A stretch of DNA of 42,384 bases from Phycisphaeraceae bacterium. Lineage in GTDB: Bacteria > Planctomycetota > Phycisphaerae > Phycisphaerales > Phycisphaeraceae. A program made the translations under genes and the position numbers. Below the pieces are notes generated by a model. That model saw only the letters and a list, made by a program, of their open reading frames with translations, did no database searches and was not told where the DNA came from. Below are positions 1 to 7,264 of the stretch, in pieces (within the stretch, counting starts at the first letter, position 1; each line of letters begins with the position of its first letter). The stretch is from positions 1-42,384 of the forward strand of contig JADLAP010000049.1 in the NCBI GenBank assembly GCA_020848195.1. Direction: 5' to 3'.

Positions 1-164
1 AGATGGTGGAGCGTGACGGCGGATCGCTGGCCCTGGTGAGCCAGCAGGTGCAGTCGCACGCGGTTGAGGGAGTAGACGCCGGTTTCGAGGCCGGCGCACA
101 GGCCGCAACCGAGGACGCCGAGGATCGCCAGCAGAAGGCAGAGGATCAAGTGCGTGGTGGTCAT
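1..164 (-). CDS. CNNM/DUF21 (HlyC/CorC-type) membrane protein, 5' part only
   Basis: The first 54 codons of a gene running off the left edge. It starts with an ATG at 164 that overlaps the TGA of the upstream gene (ATGA), so the two are probably translationally coupled. The N-terminus MTTTHLILCLLLAILGVLGC is a membrane segment, followed by CAGLETGVYSLNRVRL. That stretch matches the SGCETALFGLSRHQRR segment of the neighbour and is the usual small-Gly-x-Glu-Thr signature at the start of the CNNM transmembrane domain. It is therefore probably a second, paralogous CNNM protein of the type linked to divalent-metal (Mg/Co) efflux. The CBS and CorC_HlyC parts would lie outside the window, so the full architecture cannot be checked. 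Confidence 0.8.
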   Translation of the reverse strand, partial: MTTTHLILCLLLAILGVLGCGLCAGLETGVYSLNRVRLHLLAHQGQRSAVTLHH

Positions 165-1513
165 GGTTTTACCCCCGTATCCCCGGAATCCCCGGAATCC
201 CCGAGGCTCGAAGACTCGCCCTGGGGCTTGTGGGCATGTTCGGGACCTGCCAGGCGGAGGATGAGGGATTGAATGCGGTGGCCGGCCATGGATTCAACTT
301 CAATGGCGAGGTTGGCGATGGTCACATGGTCGCCGGGCTTGGGCAGCCGTGCGAGTTGGGCCATGACGAGTCCGCCGAGGGTGGCCAGGCCGTGGGTTTC
401 GCCGACGGGGCCGAAGACGTTGGCCAGTTCCTGCAGGGGCAGGTCCGCGCGGATGCGCCACGAGTGGTCGGGCAGCGGGGCGACCATGGGCGTGTCGTTC
501 TGTTCATGGGAACCTGCGATGGGGCCGACCATGGCTTCGACGACGTCTTCGAGCGTGACGAGGCCCGCGGTGCCGCCGTACTCATCGACGGCGATGGCGA
601 AGGTGGAGCCTTGCTTGCGGAAGTGGATGAGCAGTTTGTCGGCCCGCATGATTTCCGGGACAAAGCGGACCTGCCGGACGAGTTTGGCCAGTTGTTCGGG
701 CGTAGCCGGTTCGCGGAGCAGGACTTGACGCGCGTAGACCATGCCGACGACGTCGTCGAGGTCGCGTCGGCAGACGGGCACGCGGGTCAGGCCGGTGGCG
801 CGGATGAGTTCGAGCAGCGAGGCCGGTCCGTCGTCGAGCATGTGGGCGTGCATGTCCACGCGCGGGGTCATGATGTCGCGGACGCGGAGCTGGTTGAGCG
901 AGAGGACCTGTTGCAGGAGGTTTTCCTCGGCCGGATCGATGACGCCGCGTTGCTGGCTGATTTCGAGGAGGGATTCGAGTTCCTCGGCGGAAAGCGTGTC
1001 GGGCATGCGATGCGGGGCGATCAGCCGGGCCAGCGGGGTGACGATGAGCATTCCCATCGGCACGCGGGCGACGGCGAGGACGCGATGGATCACCAGCAGG
1101 GGGATCGCGCCGAGCCTGGCCCAACCTTCGCCGTGCTGCGCGGCGATGAGCTTCGGCAGCACTTCGCCGCAGAGGATCAGCAGCAGCAGCGGCGCGAGGC
1201 CTGCGACGGTGATGATGGCGGTGCTGACCTGGTGATGCTCTTTGAGTCGAATCAGCATGACGGTGCTGATGACGAAGAACAGGACGTTGACGATCATGTT
1301 GCCCAGCAGGAGGGTGATGAGCAGGGCGCGTGTTTCGTCGAGGAGGGTTTGGATGGCATGTCCGACGAGGTTGTTGCCGGGCTTCTGGATCAGCGCGCGG
1401 CGCTGGTGGCGGGAGAGTCCGAAGAGCGCGGTTTCGCAACCGCTGAAAAACGCGCTGGCCAGCAGCAGCAGCGGCAGCGCGAGGATCATCAGGATCAGCG
1501 GGAGATCGAGCAC
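161..1513 (-). CDS. CNNM/CorC family protein (DUF21 + CBS pair + CorC_HlyC)
   Basis: A 450-residue inner-membrane protein with the standard order of this family. An N-terminal transmembrane domain covers about residues 1-190, with hydrophobic segments near 5-24, 55-85, 95-118 and 130-160. A CBS pair follows at about 210-335 (RDIMTPRVDM, then VDEYGGTAGLVTLEDVVEAM), and a C-terminal CorC_HlyC domain at about 345-430. The family is implicated in Mg2+/Co2+ efflux and was once called hemolysin. The start is GTG at 1513, seven bases after the stop of the upstream oxidoreductase, with GGGGAG before it. The C-terminus is odd: after the CorC_HlyC domain it ends in KPQGESSSLGDSGDSGDTG, encoded by a short repeat element plus 9-base tandem units that recur elsewhere in the window. 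Its stop overlaps the start of a second CNNM gene. Confidence 0.88.
   Translation of the reverse strand: MLDLPLILMILALPLLLLASAFFSGCETALFGLSRHQRRALIQKPGNNLVGHAIQTLLDETRALLITLLLGNMIVNVLFFVISTVMLIRLKEHHQVSTAIITVAGLAPLLLLILCGEVLPKLIAAQHGEGWARLGAIPLLVIHRVLAVARVPMGMLIVTPLARLIAPHRMPDTLSAEELESLLEISQQRGVIDPAEENLLQQVLSLNQLRVRDIMTPRVDMHAHMLDDGPASLLELIRATGLTRVPVCRRDLDDVVGMVYARQVLLREPATPEQLAKLVRQVRFVPEIMRADKLLIHFRKQGSTFAIAVDEYGGTAGLVTLEDVVEAMVGPIAGSHEQNDTPMVAPLPDHSWRIRADLPLQELANVFGPVGETHGLATLGGLVMAQLARLPKPGDHVTIANLAIEVESMAGHRIQSLILRLAGPEHAHKPQGESSSLGDSGDSGDTGVKP
178..232 (-). repeat. In-frame repeat element at the 3' end of the CNNM gene
   Basis: Read on the minus strand, this is a hairpin-capable core (AAGCCCCAGGGCGAGTCTTC, then GAGCCTCGGGG) followed by 9-base units GGGGATTCC. 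The core recurs with two mismatches over about 31 bases, in the same reading frame, in the sulfotransferase gene at 24567-24597. Its first 14 bases recur in the DUF11 gene. It encodes KPQGESSSLG and then Gly-Asp-Ser repeats at the extreme C-terminus of the protein. Confidence 0.75.
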
Positions 1514-1520
1514 GTCCGAC

Positions 1521-2585
1521 TTACTCCCCGGCCACGAGGGTGGCCGGATCCCACCCCGTCCAGGTGTGCGATTGCAGCGAGGCGACGATGCGCTCGGCGA
1601 CGTCCACTGCCGCCGCGCCGGCTTCGCCGCTGACCACCGGCTTGACGCCGTCGCGGACGGATTGCAGAAAACCGCTGATTTCCGCCGTCAATGCGTCGTC
1701 ATGTCCCGCCGGCAACTCGATCGTCAGCGGCTGAACCTTGACCATCTGTTTGTAGTCGCGCTGGGTCAGGTCTTCGCCCGCCGCCACCGCGCGGCGGATG
1801 TCCTTCAACTCCACGCGATGGTCCGCGCCGCGGATGATCCGGCCCGATTTGGTCTGGAAATCCACCATCGCGTACGCATCTTCGCAGTACAGGCGCATCA
1901 TGCGCTGCACCTGCATCGCCATGCGGCTGGCGGAGAGGTTGGCCACGCAGCCGTTCTCGAAGGTCAATCGCGCGTTGGCGACGTCCTCATGTTTCCCCAG
2001 CACCGCGACGCCGACCGCATCGACTTTCGCCACCGGCAAGCGGACCAGGGACAGCACGAGGTCCAGGTCGTGAATCATCATGTCCATCACGACGCCGACG
2101 TCGAGGGAACGGAAGGTCATGGGACTGACGCGGCTGGTTTCGAGATAGCGTGGGGTGAGGTTGCCGGCCGCCAGCGCGCGGAAGGCGGGATTGAATCGTT
2201 CGGTGTGACCGACCTGAAGCGTCGCGCCGTGCCGGCGCGCCAGTTCCACCAGTTGCCGCGCCAGATCATGGTTCGGCGCCAGCGGTTTTTCGATCAGGCA
2301 CGCGATGCCGCGCTGACGCAGCGGCGTCGCGGCGGCCACGTGATGCACCGTGGGCACCGCCACGCTGACCGCCTGCACATCCGGATGTTCGGCAAGCAGT
2401 TGGTTCACGTCCCGGCACGGCTGACAGTGGAATTTCGCCGCGACTTCCCGGCAGCGTGCATCCTGGGCGTCGACCACCGCCACGAGTTTCGCCTGGGGCA
2501 GCGTGGAATAAATCCGGGCATGGTGATGGCCCATGCGACCGACGCCGATCACCGCCACGGCCATGGTTGTCGAGGTAGCTGACAT
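1521..2585 (-). CDS. Gfo/Idh/MocA-family NAD(P)-dependent oxidoreductase
   Basis: A 354-residue dehydrogenase. The N-terminal Rossmann fold carries the dinucleotide motif VAVIGVGRMGHHHARIY, and the family signature EKP is in CLIEKPLAPNHDLA. The C-terminal GFO_IDH_MocA domain contains VGHTERFNPAFRAL and MMIHDLDLVLSLV. Members oxidise or reduce sugars or nucleotide sugars; the GHxERFNP and HDLDL motifs recall the UDP-GlcNAc 3-dehydrogenase-like subgroup, but the substrate cannot be fixed from sequence. The start was set at ATG 2585: the frame is open much further upstream but only as antisense of pdxA. ATGs at 2594 and 2564 are alternatives. No Shine-Dalgarno is visible, and a TATGAT hexamer ends 8 bases before the start, so the mRNA may be leaderless. 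It is divergent from pdxA and 7 bases upstream of the CNNM gene, probably in one operon. Confidence 0.85.
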   Translation of the reverse strand: MSATSTTMAVAVIGVGRMGHHHARIYSTLPQAKLVAVVDAQDARCREVAAKFHCQPCRDVNQLLAEHPDVQAVSVAVPTVHHVAAATPLRQRGIACLIEKPLAPNHDLARQLVELARRHGATLQVGHTERFNPAFRALAAGNLTPRYLETSRVSPMTFRSLDVGVVMDMMIHDLDLVLSLVRLPVAKVDAVGVAVLGKHEDVANARLTFENGCVANLSASRMAMQVQRMMRLYCEDAYAMVDFQTKSGRIIRGADHRVELKDIRRAVAAGEDLTQRDYKQMVKVQPLTIELPAGHDDALTAEISGFLQSVRDGVKPVVSGEAGAAAVDVAERIVASLQSHTWTGWDPATLVAGE

Positions 2586-2592
2586 GCCGCGC

Positions 2593-2630
2593 ATCATACT
2601 GCATCGCGAAGCACGCTCCATTGCTACGAT
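2593..2630. promoter_or_regulatory. Divergent -10-like hexamers between the oxidoreductase and pdxA
   Basis: On the minus strand TATGAT (2593-2598) ends 8 bases before the oxidoreductase ATG. On the plus strand TGCTACGAT (hexamer 2625-2630, extended -10 form) ends 7 bases before the pdxA ATG. No convincing -35 or Shine-Dalgarno is seen for either gene. The spacing would place transcription starts at or next to the start codons. Confidence 0.4.
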
Positions 2631-2636
2631 GATCGC

Positions 2637-3695
2637 ATGTCGCAAGCGACGCCCGAACCTGAGTCTTCCTCCGCGCCGCCGCGCCGGCCGACGATCGGCA
2701 TCACCATGGGCGAGCCGGCGGGCATCGGCGCGGAAGTGATCGTCAAGGCGCTGGCCGATCCGGCGATGCTGCGCCTGGCCCGCTATGTCGTCTTCGGCAT
2801 GAACGAGTTGCTGAGCTATGCAGCCGACCTGGCGGAGATCGACACGTTCTGGTGGCGGGTGCAGCACGATTCGCCGCGGGTGCAGTACGACCTGGTGCAT
2901 GACGTGGTGGTGCGGGACTACGACGACTACTCCATGCTGGGCCACGCGGTGCATCGGCCGACGAAACAGGGTGGGGCCGCGTCGCTGCGGTTTCTGGATG
3001 ACGCCATCGCCTGCGCCATGAAGCCGGCGACGGAACCGGGCCGGATCGACGCCATCGTCACCGCCCCGATCTGCAAGGAATCCTGGGTCATGACCGGGTG
3101 CAAATTCCCCGGCCACACCGAGATGCTGCTCCATCGCACGAAAGCCAAGCGCGTGGTGATGATGTTCCACGCTCCGCAGCTCAACGTCGCGCTGGCCACC
3201 GTGCATCTGCCGCTGATGGACATCCGCAACGTGCTGACGATCGGCAAGGTGTTCGATCCGATCGACCTGGGCCACGCGGCGCTGCAGCGCATGGGGGTGG
3301 CCAAGCCGCGCATCGCGGTGACGGGGCTGAATCCGCACGCGTCGGAGCACGGCCAGTTCGGCGACGAGGAATCGCGGATCATCACGCCGGCGATCGAGGC
3401 GGCCAGGGCGGCGGGCATTGACGCGCATGGGCCGTTTCCCGGCGACACGATCTTCCGCGACGCCGTGGCGGGACGGTACGACCTGGTGGTCGCCATGTAT
3501 CACGACCAGGGTCTGATCCCGGTGAAACTGCTGGCGTTCGACGAAGCGGTGAACGTATCGCTGGGGCTGCCGATCATCCGGACGAGCGTGGACCACGGGA
3601 CGGCGTTCGACATCGCGGGGAAAAACGTCGCCAACGCCGGGAGCATGAAGGCGGCGATCCGGCTGGCGGTGAAGATGGCGCAGCGCGGGGAGTAA
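2637..3695 (+). CDS. pdxA: 4-hydroxythreonine-4-phosphate dehydrogenase
   Basis: A 352-residue, full-length PdxA. The enzyme is a cytosolic metal- and NAD-dependent dehydrogenase that oxidises and decarboxylates 4-phosphohydroxy-L-threonine in the DXP-dependent route to pyridoxal phosphate. Family motifs are present in order: ITMGEPAGIGAEVIVKAL near residue 22, FPGHTEML (metal-binding His) near 160, HLPLMDI near 195, GLNPHASEHGQFG near 225, YHDQGLIPVKLLAF near 283 and RTSVDHGTAFDIAG near 318. The first 15-20 residues before PTIGITMG are a variable Ser/Pro-rich extension, so an internal start is conceivable. It stands alone on the plus strand and is followed by a strong hairpin terminator. Confidence 0.95.
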   Translation: MSQATPEPESSSAPPRRPTIGITMGEPAGIGAEVIVKALADPAMLRLARYVVFGMNELLSYAADLAEIDTFWWRVQHDSPRVQYDLVHDVVVRDYDDYSMLGHAVHRPTKQGGAASLRFLDDAIACAMKPATEPGRIDAIVTAPICKESWVMTGCKFPGHTEMLLHRTKAKRVVMMFHAPQLNVALATVHLPLMDIRNVLTIGKVFDPIDLGHAALQRMGVAKPRIAVTGLNPHASEHGQFGDEESRIITPAIEAARAAGIDAHGPFPGDTIFRDAVAGRYDLVVAMYHDQGLIPVKLLAFDEAVNVSLGLPIIRTSVDHGTAFDIAGKNVANAGSMKAAIRLAVKMAQRGE

Positions 3696-3772
3696 AGATG
3701 TCCAACGGGACGGGCGCGCCTTCGGCGCTGCCGCTAACCGTGGTGGGGATATCACGTCACGCGCAACAGAAC

Positions 3773-3811
3773 CCCGCCGAAGCGGTGGGTACACCGCATC
3801 GGCGGGCTGTT
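3773..3811 (+). terminator. Rho-independent-type terminator after pdxA
   Basis: A long hairpin: CCCGCCGA-AGCGGTG pairs with CACCGC-AT-CGGCGGG around a short GGTA loop, followed by CTGTTT. It lies about 78 bases downstream of the pdxA stop, between two convergent genes. Confidence 0.65.
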
Positions 3812-3839
3812 TGGGGGAAATATCTCCGATTTTCTTTGT

Positions 3840-3862
3840 TAGCTGCGGCGTCTTCGCCGCAG
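3840..3862. repeat. Short GC hairpin repeat (copy 1)
   Basis: TAGCTGCGGCGTCTTCGCCG continuing CAG forms a perfect 8-bp stem (CTGCGGCG/CGCCGCAG) with a TCTT loop. The same 23 bases recur exactly at 37691-37713. Here the copy sits 13 bases beyond the stop of the DUF11 gene and could end its transcript. Confidence 0.7.
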
Positions 3863-3874
3863 TGCTTCCGGGGG

Positions 3875-5530
3875 TTACTGGTAGAAGTTGGTGGCTTCGG
3901 TTTCGATGACGCTGCGGTTGATCTGGTCGCTTTCCATCTTGACACTGAATCGCACGTCGCCGGGGGAGAGCGCCTTGACGACGATTTTCCAGGAGGCCTT
4001 GGCTTTGGCGCCCAGGGCGGGCAGCGGATCGAAGACGATCTTGCCCGGCGTGGCGGTGGCGGCGGTGGCGCCCTCGGAGGAGATGTACTGCATCGTGTTT
4101 TCGAGATTGCACTCGATGCGGATGTTCGTGCCGGTGGCGGAACCCTGGTTGGTCACGGTGATGATGTAGACGACGTTGGCGCCGACTTCGACGGGGTCGT
4201 CGACGTCGATGACTTCCAGCAGGATGGCGGAGATGCCGGTGACCTTGGTATGGGCGATGGCGGTGACGGGCGGGACGCAGTAGGCGCTGGCGGTGGCGAC
4301 GTTGGTCAGTTCGCCGGGCTTGTCGGCCGCGAGGGAGACGGCGATCTTGCGGGTCTGTTTCGCGGGCAGCGTGCCGAGGTTCCAGACCACTTCATTGGTC
4401 GCCTGGCTGAATTTGCCGTCGTCGCTGGCCCCGAGCAGACGGACCTCGGTGGGGACCTGGTCGCGGATGACCACTTCACGGGCGTCGACGGAGCCTTTGT
4501 TGGTGACGGTGATGTTGTAGTTGATGGCCCGACCGATGATGCGTTCGTTGGGGCCTTCCTTGACGATGGCGAGCTGGGGCTGATCGACCTTGACGCGGGA
4601 CTGGGCTTTTTCCGGGTTGCCGCTTTCGCTGGCGACCTGGGTGACGACGGTGTAGTCGCCGGGCTGGACGGCTCGGCACTTGATGACGTACTGCTTGGCC
4701 TGACCGGCGGGGATGTTGCCGATGTCGTACGACACGGCGGACTGGTTTTCGCCGGTGGTCAGGCCCTGGGGCAATTGCGTGACGGCGCGGACATTGCGGG
4801 CCACGCCGGTGCCGGTGTTGGAGAGGGTGATCTGGACGGGGATTTCATCGCACATCAGCGCTTCGCCGGGCATGACCTGGGCGAGCTGCACCTTCGGCTC
4901 GGTGACGTTGATCGACCAGCATCCGACAACGTCGTGGGTGACGGTGACGCAACTGACGATCTGCTGCGCTTTGGCGGAGACGGTGGCGTTGACGAAGACT
5001 TCGCGTGCGGAGCCGGGCGGGATGTCGCCCAGCGCCCACTGCATGACGCCCTTGCCGGCGGCGCGGGCTTCGGGATTGGCGCTGACGACGCGGACGACAT
5101 CGGGATTGGACTCGGCGAGCACGACGTTGCGCATCGGTTCGCCGGTGGGATTGATGACGACGAGTTTGTAGGTGTAAGCCTGGTTGGGACGGACTTCGGC
5201 GGGCGCGTGCTTTTCGACGATGAGCGTGCCGGTGGCGGCGCCCTGAGGCCAGACGCGGCGACCGACGGCGACAGCGTCAGGGCTTCCTGGGCTTCCGGGA
5301 TTTCCGGCGTTTCCGGCGTTTCCGGCGTTTCCGGGGGTGTTTCCATCGCCCTGGGGCTTGGGCGCGTTGCCTGGCGCGCTTCCCGTGGCGGGGGTGCTTC
5401 CGGGCGCGGAGGCGGAGGCGTTTCCGGAGGCGGGCGTTTGCGCCTGAACTGCCGCGCTGAGCAGGATCAGCAGCAAAACGGTTGTGATTCCGATGCGTCC
5501 CAATGCCGCAAGGAGATGTCGAACCTGCAT
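3875..5530 (-). CDS. Secreted DUF11/CARDB-type repeat protein
   Basis: 551 residues from ATG 5530, chosen because GGGAGCGAGG precedes it and a clear signal peptide follows (MQVRHLLAALGR, a hydrophobic stretch, cleavage after VQA). A Gly/Asn/Pro-rich low-complexity linker (about residues 30-85) contains KPQGDGNTPGNAGNAGN, encoded by 9-base repeats. The rest is about four Ig-like DUF11/CARDB domains with the recurrent pattern YKLVVINPTGEPMRNVVL, VQITLSNTGTGVARNVR, YNITVTNKGSVDAREVVI and VYIITVTNQGSATGTNIRI. Such proteins are extracellular or outer-surface structural or adhesive proteins; no enzyme motif is seen. It is convergent with pdxA and divergent from the LysM lipoprotein. A longer in-frame start (5581) lacks a signal-peptide fit. 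Confidence 0.82.
   Translation of the reverse strand: MQVRHLLAALGRIGITTVLLLILLSAAVQAQTPASGNASASAPGSTPATGSAPGNAPKPQGDGNTPGNAGNAGNAGNPGSPGSPDAVAVGRRVWPQGAATGTLIVEKHAPAEVRPNQAYTYKLVVINPTGEPMRNVVLAESNPDVVRVVSANPEARAAGKGVMQWALGDIPPGSAREVFVNATVSAKAQQIVSCVTVTHDVVGCWSINVTEPKVQLAQVMPGEALMCDEIPVQITLSNTGTGVARNVRAVTQLPQGLTTGENQSAVSYDIGNIPAGQAKQYVIKCRAVQPGDYTVVTQVASESGNPEKAQSRVKVDQPQLAIVKEGPNERIIGRAINYNITVTNKGSVDAREVVIRDQVPTEVRLLGASDDGKFSQATNEVVWNLGTLPAKQTRKIAVSLAADKPGELTNVATASAYCVPPVTAIAHTKVTGISAILLEVIDVDDPVEVGANVVYIITVTNQGSATGTNIRIECNLENTMQYISSEGATAATATPGKIVFDPLPALGAKAKASWKIVVKALSPGDVRFSVKMESDQINRSVIETEATNFYQ
5281..5346 (-). repeat. 9-base tandem repeats inside the DUF11 gene
   Basis: About seven imperfect 9-base units (minus-strand consensus GGAAACGCC, drifting to GGAAGCCCA) encode the Gly-Asn-Ala/Pro-Gly-Ser linker. 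They are preceded by AAGCCCCAGGGCGA, identical to the start of the in-frame element in the CNNM gene. The unit length keeps the reading frame. Confidence 0.8.
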
Positions 5531-5762
5531 GACCTCGCTCCCTGGATGTCCCTGGTGAAAGGAAGGATAGCGTAAAGCCATGGTTTGGACACCGGGATGT
5601 CCGGGTTTGGCGAAAGAAAAACCATCGGGTGCATCGCCGGTCGGCCGGACGTTGCGTGGCGGCCCGGCGCAGGTTGGATATCATGAGTGTCCGATGTTGC
5701 CGTTTCGCGGATGTCGCGGGCGGCCGACAGCGAGGTCCGGGCTTCTCAGGGAGGAGTCAGTC

Positions 5763-6248
5763 ATGCGATGGTCAGCGTTGGCGTGCGTGCTCATGGCGGC
5801 GATCCTGTCATCCGGCTGCAAGAGCAAGCCGAAATCCGATGTGGCGACGGTCCCGGCGACAGGCGAGCCGGGCATTGTGCAGGACGGCATGGAGGGCGGC
5901 GGTTCGCCCGCGTCCGAAGGCGTCGCGGGTACATCGGGAATGCAAAGTGGATTCGTGACGCTGCCCGCGGTTCCGCCGCCGGGGACGACGACGTCGTCCG
6001 CCGCGTCGGGCCGGTACGTCGCCGCGCCGACGTCCACCGCCGCGCCTGTCATGGCCGCCGATGCTTCCGCTCCGGTCGCCGCAGCCCCCGCCGGCGGCAA
6101 GACCTATGTGGTCCAGAAGGGCGACACCCTCTACAGCATCGCCCGCAAACAGTACAACAACGCGGCCAAATGGAAGGACATCGCCTCCGCCAACAACATC
6201 ACCGACGCCAAGAAACTCGCCGTCGGCCAGAAACTCGTCCTTCCGTAA
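5763..6248 (+). CDS. LysM-domain lipoprotein
   Basis: 161 residues. The start ATG 5763 has an excellent ribosome-binding site (AGGGAGGAG, 6 bases of spacer), which excludes the longer frame from 5580. The N-terminus MRWSALACVLMAAILSSGCK is a lipoprotein signal with Cys19 as the probable lipidated residue. A Gly/Ala/Pro/Ser-rich linker (20-110) leads to one C-terminal LysM domain (KTYVVQKGDTLYSIARKQYN to AVGQKLVLP), a peptidoglycan-binding module of about 48 residues. The protein is probably anchored in a membrane with the LysM domain holding cell-wall peptidoglycan. No catalytic domain is present. fabI follows 72 bases later. Confidence 0.88.
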   Translation: MRWSALACVLMAAILSSGCKSKPKSDVATVPATGEPGIVQDGMEGGGSPASEGVAGTSGMQSGFVTLPAVPPPGTTTSSAASGRYVAAPTSTAAPVMAADASAPVAAAPAGGKTYVVQKGDTLYSIARKQYNNAAKWKDIASANNITDAKKLAVGQKLVLP

Positions 6249-6320
6249 TCCACGACTACACCCCATGCACGGACGCGGGTCCACGACCCTCGCTGTGCCT
6301 TTCCTCAGGAGTCATCGTCC

Positions 6321-7112
6321 ATGGGTCTGCTCGACGGCAAACGCGGCATCGTGTTCGGCATCGCCAATGATCGCAGCTACGCCTGGTTCATCACCCAGGA
6401 ACTGGTTGCCCACGGCGCTCAGTGCTGCTTCACCCACCTGCCCGACGACAAGGGCAAGATGGAACGCCGCTGCCGGCAGGCCATCGAGGAACTGGGCATC
6501 ACCGATCCCTGGCTGATGCCCTGCGACGCCACCAAGGACGAAGACCTCGACGCCGTGTTCGCCAAGCTCAAGCAGGACTTCGGCTCCATCGACTTCGTGA
6601 TCCACTCCATCGCGTTCGCCGACCGGCAATTCCTCCAGCTCGATTACTTCCACAAGACCACGCGGCAGGCCTGGACGCAGGCGCTGGACGTCAGCGCCTA
6701 CACCCTGCTGGCGATGGGCCAGCGCGTGGCCAACCTGGAACTGATGCCCAAGGGCGGCTCCATGCTCGCCATGAGCTACTACGGCGGCGAAAAGGTCTGC
6801 CCCGGCTACAACGTCATGGGCATCGCCAAGGCGGCGCTCGAACACACCGCACGCTACCTCGCGTATGAACTGGGCAAGAAAGCCATCCGCGTGAACACGA
6901 TCTCCGGCGGCCCGCTGCGCACGCTCGCCGCCTCCGCCGTCGGCGGCATCTCCGAAATGTTCGAGCACATGGAACGCAAGTCGGCGATGCGCCGCAACAT
7001 CACCGGCGAGGAAGTCGGTCGCACCGCCGTCTATCTCGTCAGCGATCTGTCCACGGGCGTCACGGGGGAAAACATCCACGTGGACGCCGGGTTCAGCATC
7101 GTGGGGTTGTGA
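6321..7112 (+). CDS. fabI: Enoyl-[acyl-carrier-protein] reductase (NADH), FabI
   Basis: 263 residues, the normal FabI length. It is a cytosolic short-chain dehydrogenase that carries out the last reduction of each fatty-acid elongation cycle. The divergent FabI nucleotide motif GKRGIVFGIANDRSYAW is at the N-terminus, and the FabI-type Tyr-x6-Lys catalytic pair is YNVMGIAK (Tyr163, Lys170). NTISGGPLRTLAASAVGG is the substrate-loop segment, and the C-terminus GENIHVDAGFSIVG is typical. The start ATG has AGGAG 9 bases upstream. It is followed by a hairpin with a T-run. Confidence 0.95.
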   Translation: MGLLDGKRGIVFGIANDRSYAWFITQELVAHGAQCCFTHLPDDKGKMERRCRQAIEELGITDPWLMPCDATKDEDLDAVFAKLKQDFGSIDFVIHSIAFADRQFLQLDYFHKTTRQAWTQALDVSAYTLLAMGQRVANLELMPKGGSMLAMSYYGGEKVCPGYNVMGIAKAALEHTARYLAYELGKKAIRVNTISGGPLRTLAASAVGGISEMFEHMERKSAMRRNITGEEVGRTAVYLVSDLSTGVTGENIHVDAGFSIVGL

Positions 7113-7138
7113 GCGAAGACGCAACGGGAACGCGAAGG

Positions 7139-7248
7139 GCAAGCTTTGACGAGGGCGTCACGCCGCGACAGCGTCGCGGGTTTTTGTTACGCGCTATCCG
7201 CGCGCCTGCAAGCTTTGACGAAATTGTCACGCCGGGACAGCGTCGCGG
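7139..7248. repeat. Pair of 41-base direct repeats after fabI
   Basis: GCAAGCTTTGACGA-NNNN-GTCACGCCGNGACAGCGTCGCGG occurs at 7139-7179 and 7208-7248, identical at 36 of 41 positions. Four of the five differences are the central block (GGGC versus AATT) between TGACGA and GTCA. Each copy can fold into two small hairpins. The repeats lie between convergent fabI and proA. Confidence 0.75.
7163..7186 (+). terminator. Hairpin terminator of fabI, inside a repeat copy
   Basis: CCGCGAC-AGC-GTCGCGG followed by GTTTTTG on the plus strand. The stem belongs to the first 41-base repeat copy; the second copy has a broken stem (CCGGGAC) and no T-run, so only the first looks like a working terminator. Confidence 0.6.
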
Positions 7249-7264
7249 ATGCGTGAACCGGCGA

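Noticed and set aside
2586-4112. N-terminal extension of the Gfo/Idh/MocA gene to 863 codons
   Set aside because: The extra part is antisense to pdxA, is Arg/His-rich, and lies before the Rossmann-fold start. The protein family begins at about residue 1 of the ATG 2585 product.
3698-5575. 625-codon open frame on the plus strand opposite the DUF11 gene
   Set aside because: It is the antisense of a gene with a signal peptide and clear Ig-like repeats. The translation is Asp/Gly/Val-rich with no family motif, as expected for a GC-rich antisense frame.
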